From the NCBI RefSeq assembly GCF_034422975.1, contig NZ_CP139873.1, forward strand, positions 372,001-436,000: DNA of 64,000 bases. The letters are read 5' to 3'. Below the pieces are notes generated by a model. That model was not told where the DNA came from. It ran no database searches and saw only the letters and a list, made by a program, of their open reading frames with translations. The DNA is from Idiomarina sp. PL1-037. GTDB taxonomy: Bacteria; Pseudomonadota; Gammaproteobacteria; Enterobacterales; Alteromonadaceae. Of the stretch, positions 53,172-62,257 are shown in pieces. Position numbers and translations under genes: made by a program. Position 1 is the stretch's first letter. The number at the start of each line of letters is the position of its first letter.

Positions 53172-54215
53172 ATGTTTAAAAAAATTCGCGGCCTTTTTTC
53201 AAACGATCTTTCTATTGACCTTGGAACAGCGAACACGCTTATCTACGTCAAAGATGAAGGCATCGTTCTGAACGAGCCGTCTGTTGTTGCCATTCGTCAG
53301 GAACGTTCAGGTGGGCCAAAATCTATCGCCGCCGTTGGTGCAGCAGCAAAGCAAATGCTGGGTCGTACACCAGGTAACATTCGTGCCATTCGTCCTATGA
53401 AAGACGGTGTTATTGCAGACTTTTATGTGTGCGAGAAAATGCTCCAGTTTTTCATCAAGCAGGTGCACGATAGTCATTATTTCCGGCCAAGCCCAAGAGT
53501 TTTAGTCTGTGTTCCATGCGGTTCAACCCAGGTAGAACGTCGTGCTATTCGCGAATCTGCACTGGGTGCCGGTGCGCGCGAGGTTTACTTAATTGATGAG
53601 CCTATGGCTGCCGCTATTGGTGCAGGCTTACCGGTGTCTGAAGCTACAGGCTCTATGGTGGTCGATATTGGTGGTGGTACAACTGAAGTTGCCATTATTT
53701 CCTTAAACGGTGTGGTTTATTCATCATCGGTTCGTATTGGTGGCGATAAATTTGACGAAGCAATTATTAGTTATGTTCGCCGTAATTTTGGTGCATTGAT
53801 AGGCGATGCGACAGCAGAGCGTATTAAGCACGAAATTGGTTCAGCTTTCCCGGGCGAAGAACTGAAAGAAATCGAAGTTCGTGGCCGTAATCTTGCTGAA
53901 GGAGTTCCGCGTTCCTTTACTCTTAACAGTAATGAAATCCTGGAAGCTTTGCAGGAACCTTTAATGGGGATTGTCAGTGCCGTTATGGTTGCGCTGGAGC
54001 AATCTCCACCTGAGCTTGCATCGGACATTTCCGAGCGAGGCATGGTTCTTACCGGTGGTGGTGCGTTATTGAAAGACATTGACCGCTTGCTTCTGGAAGA
54101 AACAGGCATCCCGGTTATTATTGCTGATGATCCGCTAACCTGTGTTGCACGAGGCGGTGGTAAAGCGCTGGAAATGATTGATATGCATGGTGGTGATTTA
54201 TTCAGTTATGAGTAA
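53172..54215 (+). CDS. mreB: rod-shape actin homologue MreB
   Basis: MreB forms membrane-bound filaments that steer lateral cell-wall synthesis. The 347-residue product shows the actin-fold phosphate motifs: DLGTANTLIYV near the N-terminus, VVDIGGGTTEVA in the middle, and GMVLTGGGALLKDID near the C-terminus. Length is typical. mreC follows after three bases, giving the usual mreBCD order. Confidence 0.98.
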   Translation: MFKKIRGLFSNDLSIDLGTANTLIYVKDEGIVLNEPSVVAIRQERSGGPKSIAAVGAAAKQMLGRTPGNIRAIRPMKDGVIADFYVCEKMLQFFIKQVHDSHYFRPSPRVLVCVPCGSTQVERRAIRESALGAGAREVYLIDEPMAAAIGAGLPVSEATGSMVVDIGGGTTEVAIISLNGVVYSSSVRIGGDKFDEAIISYVRRNFGALIGDATAERIKHEIGSAFPGEELKEIEVRGRNLAEGVPRSFTLNSNEILEALQEPLMGIVSAVMVALEQSPPELASDISERGMVLTGGGALLKDIDRLLLEETGIPVIIADDPLTCVARGGGKALEMIDMHGGDLFSYE

Positions 54216-54218
54216 TTC

Positions 54219-55076
54219 ATGAAGACGCTGTTTGCCCGCGGTCCATCCTTACTCTCCAGGCTAGTGCTCGCACTAGCCTGTTCGTTTCTGCTGATCTTTA
54301 TTGACCACCGGCTTCAGGCAATGAAGCCGGTTCGGTTATTTTTGAATTCGTTGGTGGCTCCGGTTCAGTATTTGGCTATTTTGCCAGAACAGTTGCTGGA
54401 CGGTGTCTCCGAATCGTTAAAAACCACGTCGCAGTTAAGTGATGAAAATAAGCAGCTTAAGCGGATTATTCTGGAGTTACAGGGTGAGCAACAGCAGCTC
54501 CGCTTTCTTCAGAACGAGAATAAACGACTACGTGAACTTCTTGGTTCAGACGCCCGCGATTCAGCCCGGCGTATGGTTGCCGAGGTCATCGCCGTTGCCT
54601 CCGAGCCGTTTTCACAGCAGTTGGTTATTAACAAAGGTACGCTTAATGGAGTCTACGAAGGTCAGCCCGTACTCGACAGCCATGGCATTATTGGACAGGT
54701 GCAGGACGTAGGCGGTAATACCGCTCGTGTTTTGTTACTCTCGGACCAGAGTCATGCGATATCCTTGCGCTCAGAACGCAGCGATATTCGCATATTGGCG
54801 CAGGGAACAGGCGATATCGGTCGTCTTGAGTTGATGTTTATTCCGCACAGCACTGAGCTGAAAGAAGGGGACCTTCTCATGTCTTCGGGGTTAGGGGGAA
54901 TATTTCCTGAGGGCTATCCGGTGGCAACAATTCGAAAAATTGTCAGGGATGAGTCTCTCCCTTTTGCTAAAGTGATAGCGGATCCCGTCAGCGCGCTTGA
55001 CCGCGTACGTAACGTTTTATTGTTGTGGCCAAGCGACGGCGAGCAGCAGCCCATTTTTGATGAGGACGAGGAATAA
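54219..55076 (+). CDS. mreC: rod-shape protein MreC
   Basis: MreC is a bitopic inner-membrane protein that activates the PBP2-RodA elongation machinery. The 285-residue product has an N-terminal membrane helix (LVLALACSFLLIFID), a coiled coil (SDENKQLKRIILELQGEQQQ) and a periplasmic double beta-barrel domain (VNKGTLNGVYEGQPV-like segment; VLLLSDQSHAISL). It lies two bases before mreD. Confidence 0.96.
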   Translation: MKTLFARGPSLLSRLVLALACSFLLIFIDHRLQAMKPVRLFLNSLVAPVQYLAILPEQLLDGVSESLKTTSQLSDENKQLKRIILELQGEQQQLRFLQNENKRLRELLGSDARDSARRMVAEVIAVASEPFSQQLVINKGTLNGVYEGQPVLDSHGIIGQVQDVGGNTARVLLLSDQSHAISLRSERSDIRILAQGTGDIGRLELMFIPHSTELKEGDLLMSSGLGGIFPEGYPVATIRKIVRDESLPFAKVIADPVSALDRVRNVLLLWPSDGEQQPIFDEDEE

Positions 55077-55078
55077 TT

Positions 55079-55558
55079 GTGATAAAACCCGGCTTCATTA
55101 CGTTGTTGATCACCTACGTTATTGCGCTGACTTTTATGGTCATGCCAATGCCTGCCGCGTTCGATACCTTTCGGCCTGACTGGCCAACCTTGGTTATGCT
55201 GTACTGGATAATAGCCTTGCCGCACCGGGTAAACATGGGAACCGCTTTGGTACTCGGCGTGCTGAGCGATATATTGCTGGGGTCTATTGTCGGCGTGCAT
55301 GCTTTAGGTATGGTTGTTGTTACTTATTTTGCGGCACGTCATTTTCAGCGTATTCGTAATTTTGCCTTAATACAGCAAGCGCTGGTTATTGCCGTACTGA
55401 TTTTTATTAAGCGCTTTGTTGTGTTTGAAGCCAATGTGTTTTTGCACGACGCTGAATTTACGTTCTCTTACTTCTGGCCAGTGCTCACCTCAGCTGTTTT
55501 TTGGTTATGGGTGTTTCCGTTACTGAGAAAAGTCCGTCGTCAATTCGGAGTTGCTTAA
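55079..55558 (+). CDS. mreD: rod-shape protein MreD
   Basis: 159-residue integral membrane protein with about five hydrophobic segments (FITLLITYVIALTFMVMP; LVMLYWIIALP; ALVLGVLSDILLGSIVG; ALVIAVLIFI; SAVFWLWVFPLL). It starts with GTG two bases after mreC, with GAGGAA upstream. Its stop overlaps the maf start by one base (TAATG). Confidence 0.95.
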   Translation: MIKPGFITLLITYVIALTFMVMPMPAAFDTFRPDWPTLVMLYWIIALPHRVNMGTALVLGVLSDILLGSIVGVHALGMVVVTYFAARHFQRIRNFALIQQALVIAVLIFIKRFVVFEANVFLHDAEFTFSYFWPVLTSAVFWLWVFPLLRKVRRQFGVA

Positions 55559-56154
55559 TGCGCCTGCTACTCGCTTCCTCTTCTCCCCGTCGGCGAGAAC
55601 TGTTAACGCTATTGCATCGTCCTTTCGATTGTGACGTTCCGGAAATTCAGGAACTACGAGAGGCTAATGAGAATGCCAATGATTATGTGACTCGTCTGGC
55701 TGAAGAAAAGGCTCAGGCAGTGGCACAACGACAGGAGACTCCCTGTCTGGTGATAGGCTCTGATACGCTGATAAGTTTTCAGGGACAGGTGATGGAAAAA
55801 CCAGAAAGTTATGAACATTTCAGTCAAATGATGAAACAACTTTCTGGTCAGACACATGAGGTTCTGACATCAGTGAGTGTTTGTCGCTGGAATGGGCATA
55901 GCGTGGTTGCCAGCGAGACGGCTTTAGTAACAACGCAAGTGGAGTTCGCTGCGCTGAGCCAGGAAGAGACAGACGCCTACTGGGCAACCGGTGAGCCTCA
56001 TGATAAAGCGGCTGGCTATGGTATTCAGGGCTATGGCGGGAAATTTGTAAAACGTATTGAAGGTAGCTACTTTGCTGTTGTTGGCTTACCTTTATATGAA
56101 ACTGAACAGTTGTTGCGGATGTTTGAAATGACAGGTGAAGTCGATGAGCGTTGA
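55558..56154 (+). CDS. yhdE: Maf nucleotide pyrophosphatase, YhdE type (dTTP/UTP)
   Basis: Maf proteins hydrolyse non-canonical or regulatory nucleoside triphosphates to monophosphates. The 198-residue product starts MRLLLASSSPRRRELL, has the Asp motif VIGSDTLI and the YhdE-type GYGIQGYGGKFV with GSYFAVVGLPLYET. The frame opens at 55501 inside mreD; the ATG at 55558 gives the family N-terminus. The position between mreD and rng is the classical Gammaproteobacterial one. Confidence 0.94.
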   Translation: MRLLLASSSPRRRELLTLLHRPFDCDVPEIQELREANENANDYVTRLAEEKAQAVAQRQETPCLVIGSDTLISFQGQVMEKPESYEHFSQMMKQLSGQTHEVLTSVSVCRWNGHSVVASETALVTTQVEFAALSQEETDAYWATGEPHDKAAGYGIQGYGGKFVKRIEGSYFAVVGLPLYETEQLLRMFEMTGEVDER

Positions 56155-57613
56155 AGTCCTAATGAATGTGACCCCCACAGAGACTCGTGTTGTGCTTGTT
56201 GAAAATGGCATCCTGCAGGAAGTCCACATTGAACGCCAGGCAAAACGTGGCTTAGTTGGCAACATTTACATGGGCAAGGTATCACGGGTGTTGCCGGGAA
56301 TGCAGGCGGCGTTTATTGATATTGGCCTCGATAAAGCGGCTTTTTTGCATGCCTCGGATATTGTTGTTCAGGTGGACGGTGATGATTTACCGCGGCCTGA
56401 CGAAAAAACACAGCAAAGCATTACCGAATTAGTGCATCAGGGGCAGCATATTATGGTGCAAGTGGTTAAAGACCCTCTCGGAACCAAAGGAGCGCGTTTA
56501 ACCACTGACATTACCCTACCGTCGCGGTACCTGGTCTTTATGCCTAAGAGCGACCATGTTGGCGTCTCTCAGCGTATTGAAGAAGGCGAGGAACGCGAGC
56601 GCTTACGGCAGCTGGCAGAAGAGGTCAGTAAAAGCGACGGGAAATTCATTGTTCGCACGGCGGCAGAAGGTGCTTCAGAGCAGTCGCTGCGAGGCGATGC
56701 TGACTTTCTTTTCCGGCTGTGGGAGAAAATAAAAACGCGAAAAAAATCTCAACGCAAAGCGGGTATGTTGTACGAAGATTTGAATCTTTCCTGTCGTGTC
56801 TTGCGTGACTTTGTCGGTGAAGAAATAGAGCGCATTCGGGTTGACTCCAAAGTTACCTTCGATACGCTCAAAGTCTTTACTCAGGACTTTATTCCCGAAT
56901 TAACGAAAGTACTTGAGTATTACACCGGTGACCGGCCTATTTTCGACTTGTTTGATGTTGAAAATGAAATGCAGCGAGCACTGGATCGTCGGGTTGACTT
57001 GAAATCCGGTGGCTCACTGATTATTGATCAGACCGAAGCGATGACCACGGTCGATATCAACACCGGTGCGTTTGTGGGTCATCGTAATCTGGAAGAAACC
57101 ATATTTAACACCAATATCGAAGCCACGCAGTCGATAGCCCGCCAGTTACGGTTACGCAATCTTGGTGGCATCATCATTATCGACTTTATCGATATGAAGA
57201 ACGAGGAGCATAAGCGACGGGTATTGCACAGCCTTGAACACGCGTTAGGCAAAGACCGCGCAAAAACAACCATTAATGGTTTTACCTCGCTTGGGTTAGT
57301 AGAAATGACCCGGAAGCGCACCAGAGAGAGCCTGGAGCATGTTTTGTGCTCGGAGTGCCCGGTTTGTCTGGGGCGAGGCAGTATGAAAACGGTTGAAACC
57401 GTCTGCTATGAAATTATGCGTGAAATTGTCCGGGTTCATAAAGCTTATGAAGCTGATAAGTTCGTTGTTTATGCATCCGCGAAGGTAAGTGAAGCTTTAC
57501 TTAATGAAGAATCTCATGCGCTGGCTGAACTTGAACTGTTTGTTTCGCGTCAAATAAAAATACAAACCGAACCTCTGTATAATCAGGAACAATTCGACGT
57601 AGTAATGATGTAA
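56144..57613 (+). CDS. rng: ribonuclease G
   Basis: RNase G is an endoribonuclease of the RNase E/G family that processes the 16S rRNA 5' end and turns over mRNAs. The 489-residue product has the S1 domain (GNIYMGKVSRVLPGMQAAFIDIGLDKAAFLH split over about 35-75), the catalytic region with TTVDINTGAF and IDFIDMKNEEHKRRV, and the zinc-link cysteines CSECPVC. The frame opens at 56135, but AGGTGA (56133-56138) fits the ATG at 56144, which gives MSVEVLMNVTP. It overlaps maf by 11 bases; yhdP starts five bases after. Confidence 0.96.
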   Translation: MSVEVLMNVTPTETRVVLVENGILQEVHIERQAKRGLVGNIYMGKVSRVLPGMQAAFIDIGLDKAAFLHASDIVVQVDGDDLPRPDEKTQQSITELVHQGQHIMVQVVKDPLGTKGARLTTDITLPSRYLVFMPKSDHVGVSQRIEEGEERERLRQLAEEVSKSDGKFIVRTAAEGASEQSLRGDADFLFRLWEKIKTRKKSQRKAGMLYEDLNLSCRVLRDFVGEEIERIRVDSKVTFDTLKVFTQDFIPELTKVLEYYTGDRPIFDLFDVENEMQRALDRRVDLKSGGSLIIDQTEAMTTVDINTGAFVGHRNLEETIFNTNIEATQSIARQLRLRNLGGIIIIDFIDMKNEEHKRRVLHSLEHALGKDRAKTTINGFTSLGLVEMTRKRTRESLEHVLCSECPVCLGRGSMKTVETVCYEIMREIVRVHKAYEADKFVVYASAKVSEALLNEESHALAELELFVSRQIKIQTEPLYNQEQFDVVMM

Positions 57614-57618
57614 GACGC

Positions 57619-60600
57619 ATGCGGATTCTGTCGTGGATTTTGAACAAACTCTGGCTAACGCTGGCTATTGTGCTGGTGCTGGTTGCTGTCGGCCTGAGTT
57701 TATTGCGTTACAGTCTGCCATACCTGCCCGATTTGACCGAGCCACTTGAGCAACAGCTGGAAGCCCGTTTTCAGCAACCCGTGAGCATTAGCGAATTATC
57801 GATGGCCTGGACCCGGGAAGGCCCTTCGATTGTGCTGGATAATTTAGTTTTGATGGAACGTGAGCAGTCGCCTGTGCAGGTGCGCATTGGCAAGGTTCAT
57901 GTAGTGCTCGACTTCTGGAAAACCTTAAGGGATCAACAGCTCATAGCGCAGCAGTTTATTCTTAATGACGCCCGCATAGCGGTAGATATACGCAAATTCT
58001 CGGTAGCTAGCGAAGCTGAAAAATTAGATTTAGATTACGTAAACCGCTTATTCCTGCAGCAATTAGAGAAGTTTTCTCTGAATAATAGTGAGTTGTTACT
58101 GACAAACTTGCGTGACGTAACGCGAGAAATTGATATTGACCGACTGTCGTGGAGCAATGAAGGCAAAAAGCACCAGGGGATTGGCCAATTCCGGATGGAG
58201 GATTTTGCGACCAACAGTCTCGATTTCATTATCGACTTGCGCGGCGACCGTTGGGCGGAATTTAACGGTCAGTTTTATGTCAATTCGCAGAACGTAGATA
58301 TCAGTCCCTGGCTTGAGGAGCAACTGGGCGAGATTGACGTACAAGCTTCAAACGTAAACTTTACCGGTTGGCTTGATGTTCGGAATGGCCAGTTATTTGA
58401 AGGTTTAGTCAAGTTAAGAGACAACCGCGTTACCTGGTTAGACAGTCATTCAGAAGAACTCAACTGGTTGCAGTTACCTGAAGGTGAAATTGTTCTGAGG
58501 CCGGAAGAAAACGGCTGGTTGCTCAACAGTTTACCAATGACGGTGAATACCTCAGTAGGTCAACTGGAGTTACCGCGTATTGCCTGGCAGCAACTCGATG
58601 ACACCCATGATATCAGTGTGAATGATATCGCGATTGATGAGATTGCCGCATTACTGCCTCTGCTGCCGTTTAATAAAACAGCTGAGTCGGTAAGAAGTCT
58701 GGGCTTACAGGGTAAAGCGAGCTTGCGCTATCGCCTGCACCCTGTCTCCGGCCAGCAATGGTCAGTAAAAAGCCAAAACTTATCGGCGGACGGGAATGCG
58801 CGCTGGCCGGGCTTTAATGGTCTGGATGTCAATATCAGTAGCTTGTCGAATCATGGTGCATGGCAAGTAGAAGGCGACAATGTTCTCTTTACCGGTAATA
58901 GTCTTTCCAGCAAGCAAGCGTGGGATATTGATACGCTTAATTTATCGGGGTCCTGGTTGCTACAAGCGGACAACTGGCGGGTGAATTTAGAACAGCTACA
59001 ACTCCAGCGAGACGACTTTAATCTTACCGGTAGTGGCGGTTTGTCCGGCGACAGCGAAACAACACCACAAATTGATTTATTGCTTTCTACCGCCCAGGGC
59101 TTTTCTGTCGATACGGCCCGTAAGCTACTGCCATCAATTATGGGGCAGGGAGTAAAAGACTACCTTTCCACAGCCTTAGTTTCCGGTCAGACTCGTGGTA
59201 TGGAGTTACTGTGGTGCGGACCTGTCACGCAGTTTCCGGGTGAGGATAACCGAGGTGTCTTCAATGCGCGGGTAGAGTTCGATAATTTAACCTACCGGTT
59301 TCAGCCAGACTGGCCGCCGTTAGCCGATGCTCCGGTAAAGCTCGATTTTTATAACAGAAGCTTGTTCATGTCGACAGATTCAGGGCATATAGAAGATGTG
59401 CAGGTAACCTGGGTTGATGCGCAGATTAAGGATTTAACCGATGCTTCTCAGGGGTTGCAAATTCAGGGTGGTGTTAGTGCAAAGGGTGAGTCGTTGTTAC
59501 CAGTGTTTGAGCAGTCGCCGCTGGACAGCGTAACCGAAACGCTCATGCAAATTAATCCGAGCGGAAAGGTTTCTGGTTCTTTGCAGTTGGATATACCGCT
59601 AAACGACTCGCGAGATGTTGATGTTGTTGTCGAGGCGCCGTTAGCCGGGGTGTCTCTCAATATCGAGGCGATACAACAAGATTTTACGGTTTCTGAGGGC
59701 CTTCTGAAAATTGACAACAGCAAGATACGTACCGAAGGGCTGCGTCTGAACTGGTACGGTATGCCGATACCAACCGACGTATCGGGAGGGCTTAACGGCG
59801 AGGATTATTCACTGAATGTGAATACAACTCTGGACTGGCAGAGCGAGCCTTTATTTAAGCAATTGCCTTATTCGCAGTGGAAACCGTTTTTTTACGGTGC
59901 GGTAAATGGCGAAGCTAATCTAGAGTTAACGTTCAACGACGACGATGTCGGCGTCGTGCTGGAGTCGCAGTTTGACTTGACTGGTCTTGAGACCTCGCTG
60001 CCAGCGCCGTTGCAAAAAGATTTTGGTGATAACTGGCAATTGGCTGTTCAGCTTAATGGTACTGGAGATGAGCTGCGTTTACAGGCAAATATCGATCAGC
60101 GTCTTAACTGGGATAGCCGCTGGCAGCCAGGCAGCGGAGGCTGGCAACAGGCACGGCTGAATATTGGAGAGGTCAACTCTGCGAACGAACTGGCCAATGG
60201 GTTCGCGATAAACGCACAGCTCCCACACGCCGATATAGGCCAATGGTACTCAGTACTTTACGCACTGTCCGGGGACTCAAACGTTGATGCTGAAGGTGGT
60301 CGTGGCGAAGGGTGGCTGCCCGATTCAATTCGTATCGAAACGCCTCAGCTACAGTGGGGACGACAGAAGTTTGATCAGGCGGACATTCAGGTATGGCCGG
60401 AAGACTCCGTCTGGCAGGCGCGGGTAGATGCTGAGAACGCCGTGCTAAGCGCGACCATTCCGGAAAGCTTTGTACAGCAGGGAATAACGGTCAGAGCCGA
60501 TTACCTGGCGTTAAGCAGCGACGTCGAGCTGCCGGAAAATACCGGGAAGACCGACTGGGGCTGGCTTGAAAAAGTTCCGAAACTTAACTTTTTCTGCCGC

Positions 60601-61488
60601 AGTTGTCGCATTGACGAGCATGAATTAGGCGAAGTTGAGTTAGTGCTTGCTCCGCTTGAAGATGGCTTCAGTATAGAAAAAATGGCTCTTAAAAAAGGCG
60701 GTGATGAGCTGGCTTTAACGGGCTATTGGCGCTACACAGACGAACAAGCGTTAAGTGCGCTTTCCGGACGTTTGGAGGCTGGAGACCTTGGTGATTTATT
60801 ACGTGACTATGGTCTGGAAACGGCGGTCAGAGACAGTGCTGCGGCTATCGACTTTAATTTAAACTGGCGTGATCATTTGTATCAACCAGACTGGAATTCG
60901 TTAAATGGCGAAGTCGCCTGGGATTTAGAAAAAGGCTACCTCGCTGAAGTGAGTGACGGCGGCGCGCGCATTTTTTCACTGCTGAGCCTGGACAGTATCC
61001 TCCGAAAGCTGACTTTAGATTTTCGTGATATTTTTTCACAGGGAATGTTTTTTACTGACTTAACCGGTAGTGTCCAGATTGACGAAGGTGTTGCTCATAC
61101 TAACGACGCAAGATTACTAGGGTCAGCTGGCGATATGGATATTCGCGGCTGGACCGATATGAAAACTGGCGAGCTGAATTATAATTTGACTTATGCGCCG
61201 AAGGTTACCTCCAGCCTGCCAATTATTCTTGCCTGGATGGTGAACCCTCCCAGCGGTCTGGCTGCGCTGTTCATCGACAAAGTACTGCACGATGCAAAAG
61301 TGATTTCGCGTCTGCGTTATCAGGTCACCGGTACTATTGAGGAACCGGTGGTTGAAGAAATAGAACGTGACAGCCGCCCGGTTGATTTGCCAGAATTGGA
61401 AGAGAACTCAACCGATTCAGAGGCAGACGATGACACAAGTTCAACTGACGGCGCTGCAAATGAGCAGTCGTCCGGACCCGCAAGATAA
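57619..61488 (+). CDS. yhdP: AsmA-like envelope protein YhdP
   Basis: 1289-residue protein with one N-terminal membrane helix (LTLAIVLVLVAVGLSLLRYS) and a very long periplasmic beta-rich body. YhdP, TamB and YdbH are the AsmA-like proteins thought to carry phospholipids to the outer membrane as beta-taco bridges. Recognition rests on size, the helix at the start and the rng-yhdP-tldD order. The acidic tail is Glu/Asp/Ser rich and overlaps the next gene by 59 bases. Confidence 0.9.
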   Translation: MRILSWILNKLWLTLAIVLVLVAVGLSLLRYSLPYLPDLTEPLEQQLEARFQQPVSISELSMAWTREGPSIVLDNLVLMEREQSPVQVRIGKVHVVLDFWKTLRDQQLIAQQFILNDARIAVDIRKFSVASEAEKLDLDYVNRLFLQQLEKFSLNNSELLLTNLRDVTREIDIDRLSWSNEGKKHQGIGQFRMEDFATNSLDFIIDLRGDRWAEFNGQFYVNSQNVDISPWLEEQLGEIDVQASNVNFTGWLDVRNGQLFEGLVKLRDNRVTWLDSHSEELNWLQLPEGEIVLRPEENGWLLNSLPMTVNTSVGQLELPRIAWQQLDDTHDISVNDIAIDEIAALLPLLPFNKTAESVRSLGLQGKASLRYRLHPVSGQQWSVKSQNLSADGNARWPGFNGLDVNISSLSNHGAWQVEGDNVLFTGNSLSSKQAWDIDTLNLSGSWLLQADNWRVNLEQLQLQRDDFNLTGSGGLSGDSETTPQIDLLLSTAQGFSVDTARKLLPSIMGQGVKDYLSTALVSGQTRGMELLWCGPVTQFPGEDNRGVFNARVEFDNLTYRFQPDWPPLADAPVKLDFYNRSLFMSTDSGHIEDVQVTWVDAQIKDLTDASQGLQIQGGVSAKGESLLPVFEQSPLDSVTETLMQINPSGKVSGSLQLDIPLNDSRDVDVVVEAPLAGVSLNIEAIQQDFTVSEGLLKIDNSKIRTEGLRLNWYGMPIPTDVSGGLNGEDYSLNVNTTLDWQSEPLFKQLPYSQWKPFFYGAVNGEANLELTFNDDDVGVVLESQFDLTGLETSLPAPLQKDFGDNWQLAVQLNGTGDELRLQANIDQRLNWDSRWQPGSGGWQQARLNIGEVNSANELANGFAINAQLPHADIGQWYSVLYALSGDSNVDAEGGRGEGWLPDSIRIETPQLQWGRQKFDQADIQVWPEDSVWQARVDAENAVLSATIPESFVQQGITVRADYLALSSDVELPENTGKTDWGWLEKVPKLNFFCRSCRIDEHELGEVELVLAPLEDGFSIEKMALKKGGDELALTGYWRYTDEQALSALSGRLEAGDLGDLLRDYGLETAVRDSAAAIDFNLNWRDHLYQPDWNSLNGEVAWDLEKGYLAEVSDGGARIFSLLSLDSILRKLTLDFRDIFSQGMFFTDLTGSVQIDEGVAHTNDARLLGSAGDMDIRGWTDMKTGELNYNLTYAPKVTSSLPIILAWMVNPPSGLAALFIDKVLHDAKVISRLRYQVTGTIEEPVVEEIERDSRPVDLPELEENSTDSEADDDTSSTDGAANEQSSGPAR

Positions 61489-62257
61489 TTTAGCCATTGT
61501 TGCTAAACTGCTGGAACAACTCCCTGCCACACGCCCGCAACTGGTGGTGCTGCCTGAAGCCTTTAGCTGCTTCGGTGCCGGTGACCGCGCTCAGTTGGCG
61601 ATGGCCGAAACCTACAAGGATGGAGAGGTACAGAAGCAGCTAGCCGCCTTAGCGAAAAAGCATGAGGTTTATCTGGTGGGCGGTACGCTGCCAATAGACG
61701 CCGGTGAACGATTCTCTGCGGCATCCATTCTTTTCGGCCCCGATGGCGGCATTCTCAATCGTTATGACAAAATTCATTTGTTTGATGTTGATGTGGCGGA
61801 TAATACCAAAGAGTACCGTGAGTCTAAGTGGACGCAGCCGGGCAGTAACGTGGTAACGACAGCAACGGACTTTGGTGTGGTTGGCATGGCAGTATGTTAT
61901 GATCTGCGCTTTCCAGAGTTATTCAGCGCATTGCGTCAGGCTGGCTCTCAAATCATTGTTTTACCCTCTGCATTTACTCAGGTTACCGGAAAAGCTCACT
62001 GGCATGCATTGGTTCGCGCCCGTGCCATTGAGCAACAGGTTTTTATCGTGGCACCGGGTCAGGTGGGGGAGCATGCAAATGGTCGTGAAACGTTCGGCCA
62101 TTCAATTATTGTCAGCCCCTGGGGTGAAATACTGGCAGAACAGGAACTGGGTGAAGGTGTTGTTTCTGTCAGCGTTGATGTAGCGGATATTGAACCCATA
62201 CGAAAACAAATGCCGGTGGCGCAACAAAATCAATTTGAGGTAGTACAAAAGACATGA
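61430..62257 (+). CDS. nitrilase-superfamily amidase (Nit-like)
   Basis: 275-residue carbon-nitrogen hydrolase. The catalytic triad is visible: Glu43 (LPEAF), Lys114 (YDKIHLFD) and Cys156 (AVCYDLRFPEL). It resembles Nit1/Nit2-type enzymes that remove deaminated glutathione, but the substrate is an inference. The frame opens earlier inside yhdP; the ATG at 61430 is chosen from the family N-terminus (MTQVQLTALQMSS) and AGAGGCAG upstream. It overlaps yhdP by 59 bases and tldD by four. Confidence 0.87.
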   Translation: MTQVQLTALQMSSRPDPQDNLAIVAKLLEQLPATRPQLVVLPEAFSCFGAGDRAQLAMAETYKDGEVQKQLAALAKKHEVYLVGGTLPIDAGERFSAASILFGPDGGILNRYDKIHLFDVDVADNTKEYRESKWTQPGSNVVTTATDFGVVGMAVCYDLRFPELFSALRQAGSQIIVLPSAFTQVTGKAHWHALVRARAIEQQVFIVAPGQVGEHANGRETFGHSIIVSPWGEILAEQELGEGVVSVSVDVADIEPIRKQMPVAQQNQFEVVQKT

